Shown piece by piece: positions 8,654 to 17,266 of a DNA stretch of 64,000 nucleotides. A program made the translations under genes and the position numbers. The notes below the pieces were generated by a model, which ran no database searches, was not told the DNA's origin, and saw nothing but the letters and a program-made list of their open reading frames with translations. This DNA is from Acidobacteriota bacterium. GTDB taxonomy: Bacteria > Acidobacteriota > Holophagae > Holophagales > Holophagaceae. The stretch's first letter is position 1. Each line of letters opens with the position of its first letter. The stretch spans positions 310,001 to 374,000 of the forward strand of contig JACPYP010000011.1 of the NCBI GenBank assembly GCA_016195985.1, read 5' to 3'.

Positions 8654-9718
8654 TCAGGACAGGCTGCACACCACTTTGCCGAAGCCCTGCCCGGCCTCCA
8701 GATGCCGCTGGGCCGCCGGGTATTCGGCCAGTTCGAACACCCGGTCGATGACGGGCTTGAAGGGCGGGTTGGTGGGGTTCCGCTGAAGCAGCGACAGCAG
8801 CGTCCAGAGATGCTCCCGGCGGCCCATGTAGGAACCGTGGATCTGGACCTGCTTGGCGAAGAGGGCCCGCAGGTCGAAGGAGGTCTCCCGTCCGGTGGTG
8901 GCGCCGCAGGTGACGATGCGCCCGCCGCGGGCGCAGGCGGAAAGACTGGCCCCCCAGGTGGCGGCGCCCGTGTGCTCGAAGACCAAGTCCACGCCCCGCC
9001 GGTTCGTCAGCTCCCGCACCTTGGTGGCCAGGGCCTTCATGTCGCCGCGCACGATGACGTGCTCGGCGCCCAACTCCCAGCACTTCATGGCCTTGGCCTC
9101 GCTGCCCACCACCGCGATGGCGGTTCCGCCCAGGGCCCGCACCAGCTGGATGGCGGCGCTGCCCACTCCGCTGCCGCCGCCCCAGACCAGCACGGTCTCG
9201 CCGGGCCTCAGGGCCGCCTTGTGGACGAGCATCTCCCAGGCCGTGAGGAAGACCAGCGGGAAGGCGGCCGCCTGCTCGAAGCTCCAGTTCTCGGGGATGG
9301 GCAACAGGTTCGCGGCGGGCACCAGCACATGGGTGGCCGCCGTGCCGTCGCAGATGTGGCCCAGCACCCCATACGTGGGGCACAGCATGTCGTCCCCGCG
9401 AAAGCAGGCGGGACACACGCCGCAGCTCAACCCCGGCGCGATCATGGCGCTGCCGCCGGGTTCCAGCCCCGGAGGAAGCGTGGTGCCTTCGCCCACGGCT
9501 TCGATCAGGCCCGCCCCATCGCAACCGGGCGTCAGGGGCAGCGGCAGGGGAAGGCCCGGAATGCCCTCTGTCGTCCACAGATCCAGGCGGTTCAGGGCCA
9601 TGGCCTTCAGCCCGACGCGCACCCAACCAGGCTTGGGATGGGAAGGTGTGAAGGCCTCCCCCACCGGCGATCCCGCCGGGCCGTGTTGATGGATGCGGAA
9701 ACGGAAAGCTTCGGCCAC
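8654..9718 (-). CDS. Zinc-dependent alcohol dehydrogenase family protein (MDR superfamily)
   Basis: This 354-aa medium-chain dehydrogenase/reductase has an N-terminal GroES-like domain with the structural-zinc cysteines CGVCPACFRGDDMLC. The Rossmann domain carries GGGSGVGSAAIQLVRALG for NAD(P) binding. The catalytic zinc region appears altered: GCDGAG stands where classical ADHs have GHE, so this is closer to the zinc-type quinone-oxidoreductase-like subgroup. It probably reduces or oxidises an aldehyde or enone; the substrate is not evident. It ends the minus-strand cluster that starts upstream with cinA, plsY and gpsA, 10 bp downstream of gpsA. Confidence 0.85.
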   Translation of the reverse strand: MAEAFRFRIHQHGPAGSPVGEAFTPSHPKPGWVRVGLKAMALNRLDLWTTEGIPGLPLPLPLTPGCDGAGLIEAVGEGTTLPPGLEPGGSAMIAPGLSCGVCPACFRGDDMLCPTYGVLGHICDGTAATHVLVPAANLLPIPENWSFEQAAAFPLVFLTAWEMLVHKAALRPGETVLVWGGGSGVGSAAIQLVRALGGTAIAVVGSEAKAMKCWELGAEHVIVRGDMKALATKVRELTNRRGVDLVFEHTGAATWGASLSACARGGRIVTCGATTGRETSFDLRALFAKQVQIHGSYMGRREHLWTLLSLLQRNPTNPPFKPVIDRVFELAEYPAAQRHLEAGQGFGKVVCSLS

Positions 9719-9728
9719 GGCCCCTCCC

Positions 9729-10730
9729 CTACTCCGATTTCAACGACCGCGTCATGAGCCGCCGCACGGCCTCCTCGGGGCTTTCGCCATGCAGAAGGCG
9801 CAGCACCTCGGCGGCGATGGGCAGATCCAAGCCGTGCTCCTTGGCCAGGGCCAGAGCCGCCTCGGTGGTGAACATGCCCTCGATCACCTGGCCACCCAGG
9901 GAATCCCGGGCTGCATCGAGGCTGTTGCCCTTGCCGACCAGTTCGCCGAAGGTGCGGTTGCGGCTCTGGGGCCCGGTGGCGGTCAGCAGCAGGTCGCCCA
10001 TGCCTGCCAGGCCCATGACGGTGGTGGGCTGGCCGCCCAGGGCCTCCACCAGCCTCGCCATCTCGGCCAGGCCGCGGGTGATGAGGGCCGCGCGGGAGTT
10101 GTAACCCAGCTTCAAACCGTCCACCAGGCCCGCGGCGATGGCCAGCACGTTCTTCAGGGCGCCGCAGAGTTCGGTGCCCACGACGTCGCGGCTGAGATAG
10201 ATGCGCAGCTTCTCCGAGGCCAAGTGGGCCTGCAAGGCCTTGGCCCGCTCATCGGACACCATGGAAGGCAGGGCCAGCACGATGGCCGAGGGCACGCCCC
10301 GCGAGACTTCGTCGGCGAAGGTGGGGCCCGAGAGCACCCCCACGGGCACGTCCAGCACGCCCGTGAGCGCCTGGGACAGCGTCTGGTGCGTGCTCTGCAG
10401 GATGCCCTTGCTCACGTGGATCACCAGCTCGGGTGCCGCGGCGGCCCGGGGGCGCAGGCTGCGCCAGGCGTCCGGCGTTACTTGGGTGGGCATGGCGGAG
10501 ATCCACAGCGGCGCCTCAAAGGCGTCGCTGGGATCGTCCGAGGTCTGCAGCCCATCCGGAAATTCCACATCCTTCAGCCAGAGGTGGCGCCGCGTGGCGG
10601 CCATCTTGGCCATCTCCTCCGGGAAGTTCCCCCACAGCGCCACCTTGGCGCCCTTGCGGGCCCAGGTGATGGCCAGGGCTGTGCCCCAGGCGCCGGAGCC
10701 GAAGACGCCGATGTCCGCGCGGCTAGACAT
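9729..10730 (-). CDS. gpsA: NAD(P)-dependent glycerol-3-phosphate dehydrogenase
   Basis: The enzyme reduces dihydroxyacetone phosphate to sn-glycerol-3-phosphate, the backbone for phospholipids. The 333-aa protein starts with the dinucleotide-binding motif GVFGSGAWGTALA. It has the substrate-domain signature GTELCGALKNVLAIAAG, with the catalytic Lys in LKNV, and GMGDLLLTATGPQSRNRTFG, all typical of GpsA. It overlaps plsY by 8 bp, so the product of GpsA is made by a gene coupled to the acyltransferase that uses it. Confidence 0.96.
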   Translation of the reverse strand: MSSRADIGVFGSGAWGTALAITWARKGAKVALWGNFPEEMAKMAATRRHLWLKDVEFPDGLQTSDDPSDAFEAPLWISAMPTQVTPDAWRSLRPRAAAAPELVIHVSKGILQSTHQTLSQALTGVLDVPVGVLSGPTFADEVSRGVPSAIVLALPSMVSDERAKALQAHLASEKLRIYLSRDVVGTELCGALKNVLAIAAGLVDGLKLGYNSRAALITRGLAEMARLVEALGGQPTTVMGLAGMGDLLLTATGPQSRNRTFGELVGKGNSLDAARDSLGGQVIEGMFTTEAALALAKEHGLDLPIAAEVLRLLHGESPEEAVRRLMTRSLKSE

Positions 10731-11349
10731 CGGCCACCCCCTTCTTGGCGCCCCAGAGGGGCGTTTCGGTGCCCTTCAGCAGGCGCCGGATGTTCTCGTG
10801 GTGCTTGATGATCACCAGCAGGGCGATGTCGATCCACAGCAGGAGCACCACCGGCGTGGCGCCGCGCCAGGCCAGGATGAGCGGCAGAGCGAAGGCCGAG
10901 AGCACGCTGCCCAGGCTCACGTAGCGGAAGACCAGCAGGACCGCGACGAACACCCCCAGGGCAGGCAGCACCATGCCGGCCCGGAAAGCCAGGGCCACGC
11001 CCAGGGCCGTGGCCACGCCCTTGCCGCCCTTGAAGGCCAGCCAGGGGGTGAACATGTGGCCCAGGACTGCCGCCAGGGACAGTAGGGAGAGGGCCGACTC
11101 CCCAAGGCCCAGTTTCTTCGCGACGAAGACAGGCAGGAAACCCTTCAGCACATCCAGCAGCAGGGTGACGATGCCCAGGGCCTTTCCGCCGACACGGCTG
11201 ACATTGGTGGCGCCGATGTTGCCGCTGCCGTGCCGCCGCACATCCCCCTTGCCCGCCAGCTTCACCAGCACGAGACCGAAAGGAATGCTGCCGCACAGGA
11301 AGGCGCAGAGGCACCAGAGAACCAGGGAAACCGGGGACGGGAAGCTCAT
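10723..11349 (-). CDS. plsY: Glycerol-3-phosphate acyltransferase PlsY
   Basis: This inner-membrane enzyme transfers an acyl group from acyl phosphate to glycerol-3-phosphate, giving lysophosphatidate. It is 208 aa with five or six hydrophobic segments. The family motifs are visible: GSIPFG near the N-terminus, the phosphate-binding loop GSGNIGATN, and FKGGKGVATALG in the middle. It lies immediately downstream of cinA (12 bp) and overlaps gpsA, a functional pairing seen in many bacteria. Confidence 0.96.
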   Translation of the reverse strand: MSFPSPVSLVLWCLCAFLCGSIPFGLVLVKLAGKGDVRRHGSGNIGATNVSRVGGKALGIVTLLLDVLKGFLPVFVAKKLGLGESALSLLSLAAVLGHMFTPWLAFKGGKGVATALGVALAFRAGMVLPALGVFVAVLLVFRYVSLGSVLSAFALPLILAWRGATPVVLLLWIDIALLVIIKHHENIRRLLKGTETPLWGAKKGVADV

Positions 11350-11361
11350 GGATGCAGTGTA

Positions 11362-12591
11362 TCAGCGGCTCGCGGACACTGTCCGTCGCAGCAGGTCCAG
11401 GGCCTGGGCCGCGCAGCGCAGCTGCATTTCCGCGCGGTCTCCCGCCAGCCTGGGCGAGCGCGCCGAGGTGCCATCGGGCCCGGCCAGCGCGACGAACACC
11501 GTTCCCACCGGCGCGCCGCCCTCGGCCCCCGGACCCGCGTTTCCGCAGATGCCCAGGCCCCATGTGGCCCCCAGGCGGGCCCGCGCCGCTTCGGCCAGGG
11601 CCTTGGCGCAGGGTTCCGACACCGTGCCCACGGAGGCCAGCCAATCGGAATCGAGACCCAGGAAAGCAGCCTTGGCCTGGGCGGTGTAGGCGGTGACGCC
11701 GCCGAGAAAGGCCTGGCTGGCGCCGGGGATGGCGGTGAGCCGCGAGGCCAGCAGGCCGCCGGTCATGCTCTCGGCCACGGCGAGGGTTTCGCCCCGGGCG
11801 CGCAGCTGCGCGAGCACGGCATCCTCCAGGTTGGCCTCTCCCACGCAGGCGAGATCATCGCCCAGCACGGACTCGAAATCCCGCCGCGCCGCCTCCAGGT
11901 CCGCGGCTTCGGCGCCGCGGGCCAGCAACTCCACCTGGGTGAGGTTGGCGAGGATGGTCCAGTCCAGCTGCGCATGCCGCCCGCGGGCCTCCCGGGTCTG
12001 CTCGTCCAGGGCGCTTTCCGGCACGCCGGAGACCACCATGCGCAGCGTGTGGACAGCCTGTCCGGCCAGGGGCCGCAGCCTCGGCTCCACCTGGTCGTCC
12101 CACATGCGCTTCATCTCCCGGGGCACGCCGGGCATCATGACCACGCGCACGCCGGAATGGCCGGGAGGATCCTGCCACCAGACGCCCGGCGCCGTGCCCA
12201 CGGGATTCTTCAGCGGCTCGGCCCCCACGGGGATGAGGGTCTGCTTGAAGTTCACCTGGGGCGGCACGCGGCCGCGCGCGGCGTAGAAGGCCAGCAGATC
12301 CTCCCGGCTGGCGGCGTCCTCTTCCAATCCGACGCCGAGGATTTCCGCGAACAGCTCCTTGGTGAAATCGTCGAAGGTCGGTCCCAGGCCCCCCGTGGTG
12401 AGGATGAGGTCCGAGCGCGACAGCGCCTCCCGGAAAAGCCCGGCCAGGTCCTCCCGGCTGTCTCCCACCGCGGTCTTCCGGTGGAAACCCAGGCCCAGTC
12501 CCGCCAGGCGCTCGCCCAGCCAGACGGAATTGGTGTCGATCCTCCGGGTGGTGAGCAGTTCCGTTCCGATGGCGATGCATTCGATGCGCAT
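11362..12591 (-). CDS. cinA: Competence/damage-inducible protein A: NMN amidase with MoaB-like domain
   Basis: The 409-aa protein has the full two-domain CinA layout. The N-terminal molybdopterin-binding-like domain (about 1-170) starts MRIECIAIGTELL and contains TTGGLGPTFDD and MMPGVPREM. The C-terminal domain (about 255-409) has AESMTGGLLASRLT and GICGNAGPG, corresponding to the nicotinamide-nucleotide amidase that returns NMN to NAD synthesis. The usual AESCTGG is AESMTGG here, but the Ser proposed as nucleophile is kept. Start ATG 12591 was chosen because the domain begins there; the frame is open further upstream. Confidence 0.94.
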   Translation of the reverse strand: MRIECIAIGTELLTTRRIDTNSVWLGERLAGLGLGFHRKTAVGDSREDLAGLFREALSRSDLILTTGGLGPTFDDFTKELFAEILGVGLEEDAASREDLLAFYAARGRVPPQVNFKQTLIPVGAEPLKNPVGTAPGVWWQDPPGHSGVRVVMMPGVPREMKRMWDDQVEPRLRPLAGQAVHTLRMVVSGVPESALDEQTREARGRHAQLDWTILANLTQVELLARGAEAADLEAARRDFESVLGDDLACVGEANLEDAVLAQLRARGETLAVAESMTGGLLASRLTAIPGASQAFLGGVTAYTAQAKAAFLGLDSDWLASVGTVSEPCAKALAEAARARLGATWGLGICGNAGPGAEGGAPVGTVFVALAGPDGTSARSPRLAGDRAEMQLRCAAQALDLLRRTVSASR

Positions 12592-12635
12592 GACTGGAAT
12601 GGAACCACGGCGGCGCCGGAAACTCCAGGCGGCAG

Positions 12636-13244
12636 CTAGAACGCCAAACCCAGCTCCCGCAGCCGCGCCTCGGCGGTGCCGTCGTTGCGGAACAAGATGC
12701 CCTTCATGCCCAGCTGCTCGGCGGCTTCGATGTTCGCCAGCGAGTCGTCGATGAAGACGCAGGCTCCGGCGGGCAGTCCGATGCGCTCCAGCAGGTGGAG
12801 GTAGATCTCCGGCCGGGGCTTGCCCAGTTTCAGATGCCCCGACACCGCCACGTGCTGCAGCTTGGAAAGGAAGGTCAGGCGCGGGCGGCTCTCTTCGAAG
12901 GTGTCGCCGGACCAGTTCGTCAGCCCATGGCAGGGCACGCCCGCCGCATGCAGCTTGGCCAACAGGTCGTTGCCTTCGGGGATGAGCCCCGTAAGCATGT
13001 CCAGCGCCCGGGCCCGGAAAGCCCGGATGAGGCCTTCGTGCTCGGGGAACTGCGCCACCTTCTCGGCGATGGCCTCCTCCCAGGAGCGGCCGTAGTCCTG
13101 CTGGACGTTCCAGGCCGAGTTGCACACTTCGGCCAGGAAGAACCGGCGCTCGGCCGCATCGGGGATCAATTCCCGGTAGACCACTTCGGGATCCCACCCG
13201 ATGAGCACATTGCCGAAATCGAAGATCACCGCTTGAATCGACAC
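12636..13244 (-). CDS. HAD-superfamily hydrolase (subfamily IA)
   Basis: This 202-aa cytoplasmic hydrolase has motif I in AVIFDFGNVLIGWD, motif II as LTNWS, the motif III Lys in LKLGKPRPEIY, and motif IV in CVFIDDSLANIEAA. The helical cap between motifs I and II, with the start FDFGNVLI, is like YihX-type phosphatases (alpha-D-glucose-1-phosphate phosphatase) and the N-domain of epoxide hydrolases. A small phosphorylated metabolite is the likely substrate. It lies 45 bp upstream of cinA on the same strand. Confidence 0.88.
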   Translation of the reverse strand: MSIQAVIFDFGNVLIGWDPEVVYRELIPDAAERRFFLAEVCNSAWNVQQDYGRSWEEAIAEKVAQFPEHEGLIRAFRARALDMLTGLIPEGNDLLAKLHAAGVPCHGLTNWSGDTFEESRPRLTFLSKLQHVAVSGHLKLGKPRPEIYLHLLERIGLPAGACVFIDDSLANIEAAEQLGMKGILFRNDGTAEARLRELGLAF

Positions 13245-13330
13245 GCCTTCTCCCGGAGCAGCCAGAATTCCAATCTAGCGGATGGAGGTTCCGGCGCCCA
13301 TGTGGTGCCCGCCACACACCCTGAGGTGAT

Positions 13331-13495
13331 TCAGGATTCCAGCCACTCCCGAGCCAGGCGGCGCCCGCCCCAAAGGCCCACGGCGGTCCCCACGATGCTC
13401 AGCAGTGCGGCGGTCATGAAGCCCACGAGATCCCCCAGGTACCATCCCGCGAGGCTGCCCACGGTGGCTCCCACGAAACCCATGAGCTTTTCCAT
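13331..13495 (-). CDS. Small glycine-rich membrane protein (54 aa)
   Basis: The start ATG at 13495 has a strong GGAGG 6 bases upstream, which supports this as a real short gene. The 54-residue product begins MEKLMGFVGATVGSLAGWYL and has two glycine/alanine-rich hydrophobic stretches (about 6-18 and 24-43) followed by a basic end, GGRRLAREW. The pattern resembles small glycine-zipper membrane proteins. The function is unknown. It is divergent from the gene at 13545. Confidence 0.6.
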   Translation of the reverse strand: MEKLMGFVGATVGSLAGWYLGDLVGFMTAALLSIVGTAVGLWGGRRLAREWLES

Positions 13496-13544
13496 GCGGT
13501 GGCCTCCGAAGCTATAGGATGGGGGAATCCCCTGAGGTGTTCCC

Positions 13545-13826
13545 ATGTTCGTGCCCGATCTCGATGACCTGGTGCTGGAATCCGACGAAGAATCCGGCAT
13601 CCGGGAGCTGGGCCGCCGCTTCCTGGCCCGGGGCCCCTGGACCACGGTGGCCTTCCTTGTGAAGACCAAGACTGATCCTGAAGGCGACTGGGAAGGGCCC
13701 TTCCTGTGGCTGCACCGCTACCAGAAGGTGGCCCAGGGCTGGAAGCTCGTGAGCCGCTTCCGCACCACGGAAACGGCTCAGCTCAAGATCCTGATGGCGG
13801 CTCTGGACGATTGGAAGGACTACTAG
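13545..13826 (+). CDS. Hypothetical protein, 93 aa
   Basis: I do not recognise this family. The protein is soluble, acidic at both ends (DLDDLVLESDEESG at the start, ALDDWKDY at the end) and rich in Trp and aromatic residues in the middle (GDWEGPFLWLHRY, QGWKLVSRFR), which suggests a small beta-sheet domain. The codon use matches its neighbours. Its stop codon overlaps the convergent DinB-like gene by 4 bp, and a promoter must be shared with or lie next to the divergent small membrane protein. Confidence 0.65.
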   Translation: MFVPDLDDLVLESDEESGIRELGRRFLARGPWTTVAFLVKTKTDPEGDWEGPFLWLHRYQKVAQGWKLVSRFRTTETAQLKILMAALDDWKDY

Positions 13827-14347
13827 AGCCCCGGCAGGTAGCGCTCGCGGATCACCTTCAGGTGGTGGTCCGCATGGCCCAGGATGACGTAGGGAATGCA
13901 GCGGGCCGTGATGGACTTCCCGCTGGTGTTGCCCCGGTTGCCCCAGGCCGGATCGGGCAGGCTCCGGAACAGGGTGAGACTGGCCTGCCGGGCGGCCATG
14001 AAATCCGCCAGCAGATCGGCCAGGGAATGACTGTCCGCGCGGGCCGCGGCGGCGTAGTCATCCTCCTCGAAGCCCGGCAGAGGCGTGGCGTCGGCCCGTC
14101 CCAGGCGCAGGCACCGGTAGGCGAAGATGCGCTCCGCGTCCGCGAGGTGCTGCAGCAGATCCTTGAGGCTCCACTTGCCGGGAGCGTAGCGGTAGCCGCC
14201 CTGGGCCTCGGTCAGCCCCCGGAACAGCATGGAGACCTCCTCCGTCTGGGCCTGGTGCAGGGCCAGGGCGTCGCCCGACGGCGCCACCTCGAGGTAGTGC
14301 GCGTAGGCGTCGCCGTATTCGCTGGGATCGGGTTTGCGGAGGCTCAT
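13823..14347 (-). CDS. DinB-family protein
   Basis: This 174-aa four-helix-bundle protein has the DinB/YfiT metal-site pattern: a His in LLQHLADAERIFAYR and the pair HADHHLKVIRERY near the C-terminus, with YAPGKWSLKDLLQHL typical of the superfamily. Such proteins are often thiol-dependent transferases or metalloenzymes, but most are uncharacterised. It lies 26 bp downstream of pyruvate kinase on the same strand and may be cotranscribed with it. Confidence 0.87.
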   Translation of the reverse strand: MSLRKPDPSEYGDAYAHYLEVAPSGDALALHQAQTEEVSMLFRGLTEAQGGYRYAPGKWSLKDLLQHLADAERIFAYRCLRLGRADATPLPGFEEDDYAAAARADSHSLADLLADFMAARQASLTLFRSLPDPAWGNRGNTSGKSITARCIPYVILGHADHHLKVIRERYLPGL

Positions 14348-14373
14348 GGGTGTCTCCCGGATCAGAAGCTGGG

Positions 14374-15822
14374 TCAGAAGGTCATCACCTTCATGGTGTT
14401 CGTGGTGCCGGACTTCCAGAGGGGCAGCCCCATGGTCATGACCACGCGGTCGAAGGCGCTCACTTCGCGCTTGGCCAGGAGCAGCTCCCGCACCAGCTCC
14501 ACCATTTCGTCGGTGCTGGCCACCCGCGGGATGATCAGGGCCGTCACGCCCCGGAAGAGGCCCATGCGGCGGGCCGTCAGCTCGTCCGGCGTGGCGCCCA
14601 GCACGGGGGTGCGCCCTGCGAGGCGGCTCACCAGGCGGGCAGTGTTGCCGCCCTCGGTGAAGGCCACGATGGAACGGGCGTTGATTTCATCGGCGGTGCG
14701 GCAGGCGGCGAAGGCCACGGAGATGTCCGTGCGGGCCAGCACCTTCTCGGCCAGTTCCTCGGGCAGCGTGGTGGTGCGCTGCTTCACGTTGGCGTCGGCC
14801 TCGGCGGCAATGCGGGCCAGCCACTGCACGGCCTCCACGGGATGGGCGCCGGAGGCGCTCTCCGCGCTGAGCATGACGGCATCGGTGCCGTCCCAGATGG
14901 CGTTGGCCACGTCGCTGGCCTCGGCCCGGGTGGGCTGGGCGTGCTCGATCATGCTCTCCAGCATCTGGGTGGCGGTGATGACGGGCTTCAGGGCCTTGCG
15001 GGCCGCCTTGATGATCTGCTTCTGCAGGCCGGGCACGCGCTCCACGCCCAGTTCCACGCCCAGATCGCCGCGGGCCACCATGACGCCCCAGGAGACGTCG
15101 AGGATCTCGCCCAGGTGCGCCAGCGCGGTGGGATGCTCGACCTTGGCGATGATGGGCTGGGTTCCGCCCAGGTGCTGGATGATCGCCTGCAGCTGCTGCA
15201 CGTCGGAAGCGCGCCGGACGAAGCTCTGGGCGAAGAGGTCCACGTCATGCTCCACGCCCCAGCGGATGTCGACGTGGTCCTTCTCCGTGAGGGGATCGGT
15301 GTTGATGTCCATGCCGATGGGGTGGACGCCCTTCCGCGCCTTCAGGGGCCCGCCGATGATCACCTCGGCCTTGATCGCCTCGGCGCCCTTGACGAGGATC
15401 TTCACGGTGATGGCGCCATCGTCCAACAACCATTGCTGGCCGGGCTCCGCGCCTTCAAAGAGTTCGGGGTGGGGCAGCGGCGCGGCCCAGGCGAGGCCCG
15501 TGGGAACGGCCGTGCCGGGCAGGTAGAACGCGCCTTCGCTCCCGGGCGCCAGATCCAGGGGCTCCTCCAGCAGGCCCACCCGCCACTTGGGACCCTGAAG
15601 ATCGAGGAAGACGGGGATGTGCCGGCCCAGCTCGATGGCGATGGCGCGCACCTGTTTGAGGGCCTCGGACCGGGAAACCGGGTCGCCGTGGCTGGCGTTC
15701 AAGCGGACTGCATCGGCCTCCTTGAGGGCTTCCCGCAGTCGGTCTCCCTCCATCAGGGCAGGCCCCAAGGTCATCACGAGTTTGGTCTTGCGCACATCAA
15801 CCCCCATCGCCTGCACAGCCAT
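14374..15822 (-). CDS. pyk: Pyruvate kinase
   Basis: The enzyme converts phosphoenolpyruvate and ADP to pyruvate and ATP, the last step of glycolysis. The family landmarks are present: TKLVMTLGPA, RLNASHG, DLQGPKWRVG, the catalytic Lys region IIAKVEH, MVARGDLGVELG, KPVITATQMLESM and PTRAEASDVANAIWDGTDAVMLS. At 482 aa it has the usual length, including the C-terminal regulatory domain. ATG 15807 (MGVDVRKTKL) is an alternative start. The RLNASHG and WRV variations suggest a divergent subfamily, but active-site residues look intact. Confidence 0.95.
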   Translation of the reverse strand: MAVQAMGVDVRKTKLVMTLGPALMEGDRLREALKEADAVRLNASHGDPVSRSEALKQVRAIAIELGRHIPVFLDLQGPKWRVGLLEEPLDLAPGSEGAFYLPGTAVPTGLAWAAPLPHPELFEGAEPGQQWLLDDGAITVKILVKGAEAIKAEVIIGGPLKARKGVHPIGMDINTDPLTEKDHVDIRWGVEHDVDLFAQSFVRRASDVQQLQAIIQHLGGTQPIIAKVEHPTALAHLGEILDVSWGVMVARGDLGVELGVERVPGLQKQIIKAARKALKPVITATQMLESMIEHAQPTRAEASDVANAIWDGTDAVMLSAESASGAHPVEAVQWLARIAAEADANVKQRTTTLPEELAEKVLARTDISVAFAACRTADEINARSIVAFTEGGNTARLVSRLAGRTPVLGATPDELTARRMGLFRGVTALIIPRVASTDEMVELVRELLLAKREVSAFDRVVMTMGLPLWKSGTTNTMKVMTF

Positions 15823-15936
15823 TCCACAATCTTTTCCACAGCCTGCGGCCTCGTTACAAAGTTATCACAGGGCCTTTCCCTTGGGGCATCGCGGTGATAC
15901 CTTCGTTCTCCCGATACGGATGTTGGAGAAGGTGGA

Positions 15937-16161
15937 ATGCGCGACAAGCTGCGGATGCTCGTAGCCGAGATGGTGCATGGGGGAATCCCCCTGGAGCTGG
16001 CCCGGAGAGAATTCGAGCGGGTCTACCTCGAAGAGGTGCTGGCCGCCCACGAGGGCAACCACAGCGCCGCCGCCCGGGAACTGGGCATTCACCGCAACAC
16101 CCTGGCGAAGAAGCTCGAGGCCCCGCCCAGCCGCCTCCGCCGCGTGAGCCTGGCCAGCTGA
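15937..16161 (+). CDS. Fis-family helix-turn-helix mini regulator (74 aa)
   Basis: The short protein is essentially a Fis/NtrC C-terminal type HTH_8: a helix region LELARREFERVYLEEVLAAH, then the DNA-binding helices NHSAAARELGIHRNTLAKKL. This is the pattern in the final domain of sigma54 activators and in Fis, here with no other domain. It is divergent from pyruvate kinase and followed by a strong terminator, then by two GAPDH-like genes. It probably acts as a nucleoid-type or local regulator of this glycolytic cluster; the target is inferred from position only. Confidence 0.85.
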   Translation: MRDKLRMLVAEMVHGGIPLELARREFERVYLEEVLAAHEGNHSAAARELGIHRNTLAKKLEAPPSRLRRVSLAS

Positions 16162-16180
16162 GGCCCCTTTCCCTTCTGTC

Positions 16181-16210
16181 AAAGCCCAGCCCCGCGCTGG
16201 GCTTTTCTTT
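16181..16210 (+). terminator. Intrinsic terminator after the Fis-like gene
   Basis: Perfect 9-bp stem AAAGCCCAG (16181-16189) and CTGGGCTTT (16197-16205) with a 7-base loop, followed by a T-rich run. It separates the Fis-like gene from the GAPDH pair. Confidence 0.9.
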
Positions 16211-16255
16211 CGACAGGAGAGGCCCGGGCCGCTACAACAAGGACTGGGAGGAAGC

Positions 16256-17266
16256 TTGAGGAAGGTCGCCATCAACGGGCTGGGACGGATCGGCCGCTTG
16301 ACCCTGCGCCACTTGATGACGGTTCCCCATGTGCAGGTGGTGGCGGTCAACGACCTGGCCGATGCGGCAACCCTCGCCTATCTCATGAAGCACGATTCCA
16401 TGCACGGACAGGCCGCCTTCCCGGTGGCCTCGGACGGCGGCCATCTGGTGCTGGACGGGCGCCGGATCCGCGTCTGCGGCGAAGCCCACCCCGCCGCCAT
16501 CCCCTTCGCCGATTTCGGCGCCGAGGTGGTGCTGGAGTGCACCGGCCAGTTCACGGAACGCGCGGCGGCCTCGGCCCATCTCCGGGGGCCCGTGGGCCAC
16601 GTGCTCCTCAGTGCCGCCTCGGCGGACGCGGACCAGACCCTGGTCCTGGGCGTCAACGAGGGCGCCCTCGACGCGACGCGGCACCGGATCATCTCCTGCG
16701 CCAGCGACACCACCCAGGCCCTGGCGCCCATGGTGAAGGTGCTCGACGAGGCCTTCGGCCTGGAGCACGGCTTCGTGACCGCCGTCCACAGCTACACCAA
16801 CGATCAGCGCGTCCTGGACCTGCCCCATGCCGATCTCCGCCGCGCACGGGCGGCGGCCCACAGCATGATCCCCACCAGCACCGAGGCCGCGGGCGCCATC
16901 GGCCAGGTGCTGCCCCACCTCGCGGGCCGTCTCGACGGCCTGGCCGTGCGGGTTCCCACCCCCGACGTGAGCATCCTGGACCTCACCGCCACCCTGCGCC
17001 GGGAGATTTCGCTGGAAGCCGTCCACGCCGCCTTCCGCAACGCGGCCTCCCTGGGGCCCCTGGCCCCCTACCTGGAGGTGCTCGACGAGGAACTGGTGAG
17101 TTCCGATCTGGTGGGCCGCGCCGCCAGCTGCCTTTACGACCCCTTCCTCACCAAGCTCCTGGGCCCCCGCTTCGTCAAAGTCTTCGGGTGGTACGACAAC
17201 GAATTCGCCTACGCCGCCCGCCTGAAGGATCTTTGCGTGCATGTCCTGAACCGGGTGGCGTCATGA
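16256..17266 (+). CDS. GAPDH-like protein lacking the catalytic cysteine
   Basis: The 336-aa protein has the full type I glyceraldehyde-3-phosphate dehydrogenase architecture: NAD-binding INGLGRIGRL, VNDLAD, ECTGQFTER, the His178 region VHSYTNDQ, RVPTPDVSILDL and WYDNEF. The segment that should read SNASCTTNCLAP reads SCASDTTQALAP, so the nucleophilic Cys is Asp151 (codon GAC at 16706-16708), and the following Asn and second Cys are changed too. It should not catalyse phosphorylating oxidation of G3P by the usual mechanism. The start is TTG 16256, with GGGAGG about 5 bases upstream. It overlaps the following Cys-containing paralogue by 4 bp (ATGA), so they may form a heteromer. Confidence 0.92.
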   Translation: MRKVAINGLGRIGRLTLRHLMTVPHVQVVAVNDLADAATLAYLMKHDSMHGQAAFPVASDGGHLVLDGRRIRVCGEAHPAAIPFADFGAEVVLECTGQFTERAAASAHLRGPVGHVLLSAASADADQTLVLGVNEGALDATRHRIISCASDTTQALAPMVKVLDEAFGLEHGFVTAVHSYTNDQRVLDLPHADLRRARAAAHSMIPTSTEAAGAIGQVLPHLAGRLDGLAVRVPTPDVSILDLTATLRREISLEAVHAAFRNAASLGPLAPYLEVLDEELVSSDLVGRAASCLYDPFLTKLLGPRFVKVFGWYDNEFAYAARLKDLCVHVLNRVAS

